5,659 nucleotides of DNA from an uncultured Lachnospiraceae bacterium (GTDB lineage Bacteria; Bacillota; Clostridia; Lachnospirales; Lachnospiraceae): the NCBI GenBank assembly GCA_910577065.1, contig CAJTLD010000026.1:1-5659 (forward strand), in the 5' to 3' direction. Below, in pieces: positions 1 through 4,793 of the stretch (position 1 is the first letter of the stretch; every line of letters starts with the position of its first letter). Position numbers and translations under genes: made by a program. The notes under the pieces were generated by a model. The model was not told the origin of the DNA and ran no database searches. It saw only the letters and a program-made list of their open reading frames with translations.

Positions 1-1
1 G

Positions 2-196
2 GCCGGGGAGCAGATGCATCTGGAAATGGCTTATACGTATGATTTGAAGGCGGCCGAAGCGTTTCGGGAAGAAGTGGCCGCAGCATTTGCGGGTTCTGAA
101 ATTGTATTGGATCCGCTGTCGCTTAGCGTATCCTGCCATATTGGGCCGGGAGCGCTGGCAGTCGCCTGTTCCAAGAAGATACCGGAACTTCAATAA
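2..196 (+). CDS. DegV family protein (fatty-acid-binding, FakB-like), C-terminal fragment
   Basis: The reading frame is open from base 2, the left edge, to a TAA at 194-196, giving the last 64 residues; the real start lies outside the window. The segment HIGPGALAVAC near the end resembles the C-terminal motif of DegV proteins, usually HTGPGALG or similar, which belongs to the fatty-acid-binding second domain. In this family (FakB in Firmicutes) the protein holds a fatty acid while FakA phosphorylates it, feeding exogenous fatty acids into phospholipid synthesis in the cytoplasm; that role is family knowledge and not shown here. The preceding pattern, a helix rich in Ala and Glu followed by a strand ending in DPLSLSVS, fits the alternating alpha/beta C-terminal domain. 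An internal ATG at 14 is not a credible start because the motif needs the upstream domain. No terminator is seen between it and purA, so read-through into purA is possible. Only the last part of the protein is visible, which limits confidence. Confidence 0.75.
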   Translation, partial: AGEQMHLEMAYTYDLKAAEAFREEVAAAFAGSEIVLDPLSLSVSCHIGPGALAVACSKKIPELQ

Positions 197-224
197 ACGG
201 GCAGGGTTGGTTATTGATTAAAAT

Positions 225-231
225 GAGGAGG
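225..231 (+). promoter_or_regulatory. Ribosome binding site deciding the purA start
   Basis: GAGGAGG is a near-perfect Shine-Dalgarno sequence and ends 9 bases before the ATG at 241. The same frame is open further upstream to a TTG at 214, but that start would place the ribosome binding site inside the gene. It would also add nine residues ahead of the usual PurA N-terminus. The ATG at 241 is therefore the start. I see no convincing promoter in the 44-base gap behind the degV-like gene. Confidence 0.85.
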
Positions 232-240
232 AACAAAAGA

Positions 241-1530
241 ATGGTAAAAGCAATTGTTGGCGCGAACTGGGGAGATGAAGGAAAGGGTAAGATAACCGAT
301 ATGCTTGCAAAGGAGGCGGATATTATCGTCCGTTTCCAGGGAGGGGCAAATGCAGGCCATACGATTGTAAACGATTATGGTAAATTTGCATTGCATACGC
401 TGCCGTCCGGCGTATTTTACGGGCATACGACAAGTATTATCGGAAACGGGGTGGCTCTGGATATTCCGGTATTGACGGAAGAAATCAAATCCATTACGGA
501 TCGGGGCGTGCCGGCGCCAAAGATTCTGGTGTCTGACCGTGCCCAGATTGTTATGCCGTACCACGTTTTATTTGACCAGTACGAGGAAGAACGCTTAGGC
601 GGGAAGTCGTTTGGCTCTACCAAATCCGGCATTGCGCCATTCTATTCCGATAAGTTTGCAAAAATCGGCTTCCAGGTCAGCGAACTTTTCTATGAAGATA
701 TTTTAAAGGAAAAGGTAAAGCGCGTCTGCGATATGAAAAATGTACTGCTTGCGCATCTGTACCATAAACCTCTTTTGGATCCGGACGCATTGCTTGGGAC
801 GTTGCGGGAATACAGGGAAATGATTGCGCCGTATGTGTGCGATGTTTCCCTGTATCTGGACAAAGCTTTAAAAGACGGAAAAAATATTCTGCTCGAAGGG
901 CAACTTGGCACGTTAAAAGATCCGGATCACGGGATTTACCCCATGGTAACGTCGTCGTCGACGTTAGCCGCTTACGGAGCGATTGGCGCAGGTATTCCGC
1001 CGTATGAAATCGGAACGATTATTACGGTATGTAAAGCGTATTCTTCTGCGGTTGGCGCGGGGGCGTTTGTCAGTGAAATTTTCGGGGAAGAAGCGGAGGA
1101 GTTAAGAAGGCGCGGCGGCGACGGCGGCGAGTACGGCGCGAAGACCGGACGGCCAAGGCGCGTGGGCTGGTTTGACTGTGTGGCAAGCAAATACGGCTTA
1201 AGGCTGCAGGGTACAACGGATGTGGCCTTTACCGTGCTGGATGTGTTAGGTTATCTGGATGAAATCCCGGTCTGCGTGGGTTATGAAATAGACGGGGAAG
1301 TGACGAAGGACTTCCCGGTTACGGGGAAACTGACGCAGGCAAAGCCGGTTTTAAAGACGCTTCCGGGATGGAAAGAAGATATCCGCGGGATTCGGGATTA
1401 TGAAAAGCTGCCAAAGAACTGTAAAAAATATGTGGAATTTATTGAGGAAGAGATTGGATATCCGATTACCATGGTGTCAAACGGACCCGGAAGGGAAGAT
1501 ATTATTTACCGGGAATCAACGCTGTTCTAA
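241..1530 (+). CDS. purA: Adenylosuccinate synthetase family protein, divergent type
   Basis: PurA joins IMP and aspartate using GTP to make adenylosuccinate, the first committed step to AMP, in the cytoplasm. The protein is 429 residues, normal for the family. From the start come the P-loop-like WGDEGKGK (10-17), QGGANAGHT (33-41) with the catalytic His40, IGNGV (67-71), a GSTKSGIAP loop (125-133), EGQLGTLKD (219-227), TSSST (237-241), KAYSSAVGAG (265-274), the aspartate loop GAKTGRPRR (299-307), TVLDVL (331-336) and SNGPGRED near the C-terminus. Asp12, His40, Gln33, Asn37, Thr127, Lys138, Arg304, Arg306 and Asp334 match E. coli Asp13, His41, Gln34, Asn38, Thr129, Lys140, Arg303, Arg305 and Asp333. 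Several other substrate contacts differ: Gln224 is Leu222, Arg143 is Lys141, Arg147 is Gln145, Arg131 is Ser129, Arg272 is Ala270, Thr300 is Lys301 and Lys331 is Val332. From memory, similar proteins occur widely in Lachnospiraceae, so this is probably a stable subfamily and not a decaying gene. The retained catalytic Asp argues against phage PurZ. Two stop codons in tandem (TAA TAG) end the gene. Family assignment is firm; the exact reaction is less certain. Confidence 0.9.
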   Translation: MVKAIVGANWGDEGKGKITDMLAKEADIIVRFQGGANAGHTIVNDYGKFALHTLPSGVFYGHTTSIIGNGVALDIPVLTEEIKSITDRGVPAPKILVSDRAQIVMPYHVLFDQYEEERLGGKSFGSTKSGIAPFYSDKFAKIGFQVSELFYEDILKEKVKRVCDMKNVLLAHLYHKPLLDPDALLGTLREYREMIAPYVCDVSLYLDKALKDGKNILLEGQLGTLKDPDHGIYPMVTSSSTLAAYGAIGAGIPPYEIGTIITVCKAYSSAVGAGAFVSEIFGEEAEELRRRGGDGGEYGAKTGRPRRVGWFDCVASKYGLRLQGTTDVAFTVLDVLGYLDEIPVCVGYEIDGEVTKDFPVTGKLTQAKPVLKTLPGWKEDIRGIRDYEKLPKNCKKYVEFIEEEIGYPITMVSNGPGREDIIYRESTLF

Positions 1531-1542
1531 TAGATGAAAAAG

Positions 1543-1574
1543 AAACAGGCTGTCATTTTGGCAGCTTGTTTTTG
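1543..1574 (+). terminator. Intrinsic terminator after purA
   Basis: Bases 1543-1554 pair with 1560-1571 as a 12-bp stem with two G-T wobbles (1548-1566 and 1553-1561) around the five-base loop ATTTT. The 3' arm ends in a run of five T at 1569-1573. It lies 13 bases after the purA stop and is correctly placed to separate purA from the sigma factor unit. Confidence 0.88.
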
Positions 1575-1626
1575 ATTTTACGGAAATTGTCCGGAAAATT
1601 TCGGCAAACGGATAGATTGGCTGTTT

Positions 1627-1639
1627 TATTACCGTAATA
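1627..1639 (+). repeat. Perfect 13-nt inverted repeat, candidate operator
   Basis: TATTAC and GTAATA are exact reverse complements around a single central C. The site ends five bases before the TGTAAC element and 14 bases before the extended -10 sequence, so it covers the -35 zone of the promoter ahead of the sigma factor gene. No T-run follows, so it is not a terminator. A short, A/T-rich, tightly spaced palindrome at this place suits binding of a dimeric repressor or activator, but no regulator is identified and a chance palindrome cannot be excluded. Confidence 0.35.
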
Positions 1640-1644
1640 GTAAG

Positions 1645-1659
1645 TGTAACTGATATAAA
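1645..1659 (+). promoter_or_regulatory. Putative promoter for the sigma/anti-sigma operon
   Basis: Two overlapping readings are possible. TG at 1651-1652 followed by TATAAA at 1654-1659 is an extended -10 element for the housekeeping sigma factor, with no good -35 hexamer at normal spacing. TGTAAC at 1645-1650 is identical to the -35 type used by several Firmicutes ECF sigma factors, which usually transcribe their own genes; however, the downstream CG-rich -10 element expected 16-17 bases later is only vaguely present in the GGCGCGC stretch at 1667-1673. A promoter of some kind is expected here because a terminator lies upstream. Confidence 0.5.
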
Positions 1660-1696
1660 ACGGACCGGCGCGCAGGTTTGATTCAGAGGATGATGT

Positions 1697-2248
1697 ATGA
1701 AAATAGGAAAGCATAATTTTTTAAAACAGCTAAAGCTGCAGAACGAAAAAGCCCTTGTCTACGTAATAGACGCATACGGCGGACTTTTGATGTCGGTGAT
1801 ACGCAAACATCTTTTTGGTTTGCCCGAGCGGCAGGAAGAATGCTTTGACGACGTGCTGTTAAAGATATGGCAGAATATTTCTCTCTTTGACGAAAGCAAA
1901 AATACATTTAAAAACTGGGCGGCCGCGATTGCGAAATACCGGGCAATCGACTATTTGAGGCAGTATCAAAAAGAGCCTCAGACAGTTGATGTTGAAGATA
2001 CGGTAATTGCCTGGGAGGATCGCACGCTGGCAGGCTTGATAGAACAGGAAATTTCAAGAGAGACAGAACAGATGCTGTCATGTTTAAAGCCGTCGGACAG
2101 GGAATTGTTTTTAAAGCTGTATGTGCAGGAGCATACCATAGAACAGGTAAGCCGGGAAACCGGAATGAAAAAAGAGGTGATTTATAACCGCCTGTCCAGG
2201 GGAAAGAAGAAAATACGCAGGCAGTATCACGCGGGAAAGGGTGCTTAG
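1697..2248 (+). CDS. ECF-type RNA polymerase sigma factor
   Basis: The 183-residue protein has the two-domain layout of extracytoplasmic-function sigma factors, which direct RNA polymerase to a small set of promoters after an envelope signal. Region 2 spans about residues 20-92. It includes the FDDVLLKIWQN stretch (50-60) that binds the core enzyme clamp, and the helix NWAAAIAKYRAIDYLRQ (73-89) that contacts and melts the -10 element. A short linker (about 93-118) replaces region 3. Region 4 (about 120-178) holds a helix-turn-helix around 146-167 (HTIEQVSRETGMKKEVIYNRL) followed by a basic tail for -35 recognition. There is no C-terminal extension. AGAGGA at 1685-1690 sits six bases before the ATG at 1697; the earlier overlapping ATGs at 1690 and 1693 are out of frame. 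The stop is one base from the next gene, as expected for a sigma factor translated with its anti-sigma factor. It resembles the group paired with DUF4179 anti-sigma proteins in Clostridia. The signal and regulon cannot be read from sequence. Confidence 0.9.
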   Translation: MKIGKHNFLKQLKLQNEKALVYVIDAYGGLLMSVIRKHLFGLPERQEECFDDVLLKIWQNISLFDESKNTFKNWAAAIAKYRAIDYLRQYQKEPQTVDVEDTVIAWEDRTLAGLIEQEISRETEQMLSCLKPSDRELFLKLYVQEHTIEQVSRETGMKKEVIYNRLSRGKKKIRRQYHAGKGA

Positions 2249-2249
2249 T

Positions 2250-3419
2250 ATGGACAAAAACATATATGAATTGCTCAATGAGGTTAAAGTGGATTTTACT
2301 GAATATGAAAATTTAAACTTATCCATGACGGAAAAAGAAGCAGCGAAGCGGCGCATAATACGGGAGGTTAACGGCATGAAACAAAACAAGAGAACGGCAA
2401 AAAAGGCAGTAAAGTGGAAAATGGCGGCAGGAATTGCGGCGGCGTGCGCGCTGGCGCTGACTGGCATCGGGGCGGCAAATCCCGCTTTGGCAGGGAATAT
2501 GTTCAGCAGCACATTCGGCAGGCTGATTGAAAATGCCAAAGGCGAAAAATACGAAGAGGAAGAGATAGAACGTTATACCAAAATCGGAGAAAAATCGGTA
2601 GACGTAAAGGAAGAAGTCGGCAAACAGCAGGATGCTTTGGCATACACGACGACTGCAAACAGCAGCGGGGTAACGATTTCGGTATCGGACGTATACTGTG
2701 ACGGCTATATGTTATATTATACGGCTTCTTTAAAAACCGATCATGAAGGGTTAAAGCAGGCGGACGGAATTGTGGCCCAGTTTAAGGACGGTGAAACGGA
2801 AAAACTGGAAATAGAAGGAATGGAAACGACAGGTTTTTTCAGCAGCCCGTTTGAAAAGGCGGAAGACGGAACCTTTGTATCGGCAGACAGCATTAATTTG
2901 ATGTCGGATTTTACAGGCGGGAGTTTTGTGCCGGGAGAAGAAAATACCATTGTGGTGAACTGGACGATGAAAAGGCTGAAAGGAAGTCTTTGGGACAGCT
3001 GGGATGAGCAGGGAGAATACACGGAAACCGGGGATGTGCGGGGAGAATGGCATTTAAGGTTTCCGGTTACGGTGGATACTTCCAATAATGAAACCGTTGC
3101 CGTCAATAAAGAAGAAAACGGAATTACGGTGATCGACGCCGTCCGTACCAAGGCGGGGCTTGTAGTCCATGCAAAACTTCCGGATTTCAGAAAAGAGCCG
3201 TACAACGATCCCTATAACGATCCGGATATTGCCATTAAGGACGCGCGGGGAAACTGCCTGCAGTGGACGGGGACACAAAGCTGGGACGAACACGATGACG
3301 GGACGACGGATTGCTATATTATGGTGTTGTATGACGGTGAAAAAGATTTGACATTTGAAGTGACGACAAAAGACGAGGACGCCGCATTGATAGCCTGCAT
3401 TCCGTTTCAGGCTCCGTAA
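2250..3419 (+). CDS. Membrane-anchored DUF4179-type protein, probable anti-sigma factor
   Basis: The 389-residue protein has a charged N-terminal segment (1-56, inside the cell), one hydrophobic helix (about 57-76, rich in Ala, Ile and Leu) and a large outer region (77-389). Just after the helix comes NPALAGNMFSSTFGRLIE (77-94), typical of the DUF4179 family. The rest is acidic and strand-rich, consistent with an Ig-like sensor domain. The N-terminus is predicted to hold the sigma factor at the membrane until an outside signal releases it. It lacks the HxxxCxxC zinc anti-sigma motif, so binding must use another structure. The ALAG sequence after the helix resembles a signal peptidase site, but the 56-residue charged lead argues for an anchor. 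A short repeat, YNDP twice then Asp (318-326), could be a metal-binding or flexible loop. The ATG at 2250 is chosen over a GTG at 2241 because AAAGGG at 2236-2241 has good spacing and the gene then starts one base after the sigma factor stop. The family call is good; the anti-sigma role rests on gene pairing and topology. Confidence 0.82.
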   Translation: MDKNIYELLNEVKVDFTEYENLNLSMTEKEAAKRRIIREVNGMKQNKRTAKKAVKWKMAAGIAAACALALTGIGAANPALAGNMFSSTFGRLIENAKGEKYEEEEIERYTKIGEKSVDVKEEVGKQQDALAYTTTANSSGVTISVSDVYCDGYMLYYTASLKTDHEGLKQADGIVAQFKDGETEKLEIEGMETTGFFSSPFEKAEDGTFVSADSINLMSDFTGGSFVPGEENTIVVNWTMKRLKGSLWDSWDEQGEYTETGDVRGEWHLRFPVTVDTSNNETVAVNKEENGITVIDAVRTKAGLVVHAKLPDFRKEPYNDPYNDPDIAIKDARGNCLQWTGTQSWDEHDDGTTDCYIMVLYDGEKDLTFEVTTKDEDAALIACIPFQAP

Positions 3420-3440
3420 ACGCGGGCAGATATAAATAAT

Positions 3441-3505
3441 ATAGGGCTGGCGCATTAAGAAGTCTTGTAGTTGTAGTTCTTAATGCGGCAGTCCCTATTG
3501 TTTTT
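3441..3505 (+). terminator. Large hairpin intrinsic terminator after the sigma/anti-sigma operon
   Basis: Bases 3441-3461 pair with 3477-3498 as a stem of about 20 base pairs, interrupted by one G-G mismatch (3450 with 3488) and one bulged T (3492). The loop is 15 bases (3462-3476) and contains TTGTAG twice in tandem. The T-rich tail TTGTTTTT follows directly. It begins 22 bases after the anti-sigma stop codon. The stem is longer than a minimal terminator, so an added role in message stability is possible but not shown. Confidence 0.85.
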
Positions 3506-3526
3506 AGATGGAATGCATAGTATAAT
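3498..3526 (+). promoter_or_regulatory. Housekeeping promoter for deoB
   Basis: TATAAT at 3521-3526 is a perfect -10 hexamer. TTGTTT at 3498-3503, exactly 17 bases upstream, keeps the TTG of the -35 consensus. The -35 element lies within the T-rich tail of the preceding terminator. Transcription would start near 3533, leaving a leader of about 19 bases that contains little more than the ribosome binding site. I see no clear operator for a deoxyribonucleoside repressor. Confidence 0.75.
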
Positions 3527-3536
3527 GGTTGAAGGA

Positions 3537-3544
3537 AAAGGGGG
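3537..3544 (+). promoter_or_regulatory. Ribosome binding site deciding the deoB start
   Basis: AAAGGGGG ends seven bases before the ATG at 3552. The frame is open upstream to an ATG at 3483, but that codon lies inside the terminator hairpin and ahead of the predicted promoter, and would add 23 residues not found in DeoB proteins. The start at 3552 gives the expected N-terminus with the metal-binding Asp at residue 10. Confidence 0.8.
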
Positions 3545-3551
3545 CTGCAGG

Positions 3552-4703
3552 ATGAAACGGGTTTTTTTAATCGTACTTGACAGCGTGGGGATTGGGGAAA
3601 TGCCGGACGCGGCGGAATACGGCGACGCGGGAAGCAATACGCTTCGTTCTGCGTCAGAGAGCCCGTATTTTTCCATGCCCAATATGCGGAAGCTGGGATT
3701 TTTCAATATCGAAGGCGTTTCAATCGGAGAGCGGGAAGCCGTTCCCACAGGCTCGTTTGCCCGGATGAAGGAGCTTTCTAAGGGCAAAGATACGACGATT
3801 GGGCACTGGGAGATTGCAGGCGTGGTATCGGACGCGCCGCTGCCCGTGTACCCGCACGGCTTTCCGAAGGATATCATAAAGGAGTTTGAAAAAGCAACCG
3901 GGCGGGGCGTGCTTTGCAACCGGCCGTATTCCGGCACGGAAGTGATAAAGGATTACGGGGAACGCCATCTTAAAACCGGGGATTTGATTGTTTATACGTC
4001 TGCGGATTCCGTTTTCCAGATTGCGGCGCACGACAAAATCGTTCCGACAGATAAGCTGTATGAGTACTGCCGGGCGGCGCGTAAGATTTTAAAAGGGGAA
4101 CACGGCGTGGGACGCGTGATTGCCCGGCCTTTTACCGGGACGGCAGGGCGGTTCAAACGGACGGCGGACCGGCATGATTTTTCTCTTGAGCCGCCGGGGA
4201 TTACCATGCTTGACCAGTTAAAGGAGGGAGGCTTTGACGTGATATCCGTGGGCAAAATAGCGGACATTTTTGCCGGACGCGGGATTACGCAGGCGGTGCG
4301 CACGGCGGGCAACGAAGAAGGGCTCGAACAGACGATGCGTTTTCTGGAACAGGATTTTGAAGGGCTGTGTTTTACGAACCTGGTGGATTATGATATGCTG
4401 TACGGGCACAGAAATGACGTGGACGGCTATGCAAAGGCGCTGACGTATTTTGACGCGCAGCTTTCAAAGCTTCTTGCGCGGATGCGGGCAGACGACGTTT
4501 TGATGATTACGGCGGATCACGGCTGTGATCCGGCGGCGGAATCGACCGATCATTCGAGGGAATATACGCCGCTTCTGATGACGGGCGGGTGTGTCCCTTC
4601 CGGCGTGGATTTTGGGACAAGGGAAGGCTTTTGCGATATCGCGGCGACGATCTTAGGTATGTTTGGCATTCCGGCAAAATGCCGGGGACGGAGTATACTT
4701 TAG
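3552..4703 (+). CDS. deoB: Phosphopentomutase
   Basis: DeoB converts ribose 1-phosphate or deoxyribose 1-phosphate to the 5-phosphate, linking nucleoside phosphorolysis to central carbon metabolism in the cytoplasm. It belongs to the alkaline phosphatase superfamily and uses two Mn2+ ions and a phosphothreonine. The 383-residue length fits the family (about 390). Visible motifs are VLDSVGIGEMPDA (8-20), GKDTTIGHWEIAG (78-90), YTSADSVFQIAAHD (148-161), NLVDYDMLYGHRND (276-289) and MITADHGCDP (318-327). By alignment with the B. cereus enzyme, Thr81 is the phosphorylated residue. Asp10, Asp281, His286, Asp322, His323 and His334 are the metal ligands, and Asp152 is the conserved residue near the active site; all are present. 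The cap domain (about residues 95-210) carries VGRVIARPF, also typical. The gene has its own promoter. The usual partners deoC, deoA or purine nucleoside phosphorylase are not in the window, though they could follow the next gene. A 90-base gap without a terminator separates it from the antiporter gene, so the two are probably co-transcribed. Confidence 0.97.
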   Translation: MKRVFLIVLDSVGIGEMPDAAEYGDAGSNTLRSASESPYFSMPNMRKLGFFNIEGVSIGEREAVPTGSFARMKELSKGKDTTIGHWEIAGVVSDAPLPVYPHGFPKDIIKEFEKATGRGVLCNRPYSGTEVIKDYGERHLKTGDLIVYTSADSVFQIAAHDKIVPTDKLYEYCRAARKILKGEHGVGRVIARPFTGTAGRFKRTADRHDFSLEPPGITMLDQLKEGGFDVISVGKIADIFAGRGITQAVRTAGNEEGLEQTMRFLEQDFEGLCFTNLVDYDMLYGHRNDVDGYAKALTYFDAQLSKLLARMRADDVLMITADHGCDPAAESTDHSREYTPLLMTGGCVPSGVDFGTREGFCDIAATILGMFGIPAKCRGRSIL

Positions 4704-4781
4704 AGAAACGGGAAACGGACAGGTACGTTCGGAATGGCCGGATCCGTGTGATTTGGGATTCCGGGAGTGCACAAAAGAAAA

Positions 4782-4787
4782 GGGGGG
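4782..4787 (+). promoter_or_regulatory. Ribosome binding site of the antiporter gene, a G6T6 tract
   Basis: Six G are followed directly by six T (4788-4793) and then the ATG at 4794. The G run, with the A just before it, is the Shine-Dalgarno sequence, and the whole spacer is the T run. This fixes the start, since no alternative start with a better site lies nearby in the frame. Two adjoining homopolymers in the initiation region are unusual because length changes there would alter translation. Confidence 0.7.
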
Positions 4788-4793
4788 TTTTTT

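Noticed and set aside
214..240. Upstream in-frame TTG start extending the PurA protein by nine residues
   Set aside because: The extension contains the AGGAGG ribosome binding site itself, and PurA proteins begin close to the ATG at 241.
241..1530. Phage-type PurZ (2-aminoadenylosuccinate synthetase) as the identity of the PurA-like gene
   Set aside because: PurZ proteins replace the catalytic Asp of the WGDEGKGK motif, which is retained here, and no phage genes surround the locus.
1575..1610. Imperfect inverted repeat GAAATT/AATTTC and CCGGAAAATTTCGG-like sequence after the purA terminator
   Set aside because: Pairing is only about six base pairs with mismatches beyond, so it is too weak to call as a structure or an operator.
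2741..3205. Long open frame on the minus strand opposite the anti-sigma gene
   Set aside because: It is wholly opposite a gene with clear family features, has no plausible ribosome binding site that I could see, and its Ser/Pro-rich translation looks like a complementary-strand shadow.
3483..3551. Upstream in-frame ATG extending phosphopentomutase by 23 residues
   Set aside because: The codon lies within the terminator hairpin, upstream of the predicted promoter and ribosome binding site, and the extra residues do not resemble the family N-terminus.
4671..4685. Perfect hairpin CCGGCA-AAA-TGCCGG near the end of deoB as a terminator
   Set aside because: It lies within the coding sequence and is followed by G-rich sequence and no T-run.
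4694..4699. TATACT as a -10 element for a separate antiporter promoter
   Set aside because: No acceptable -35 hexamer lies 16-18 bases upstream; the TTGGCA at 4663 is 25 bases away.
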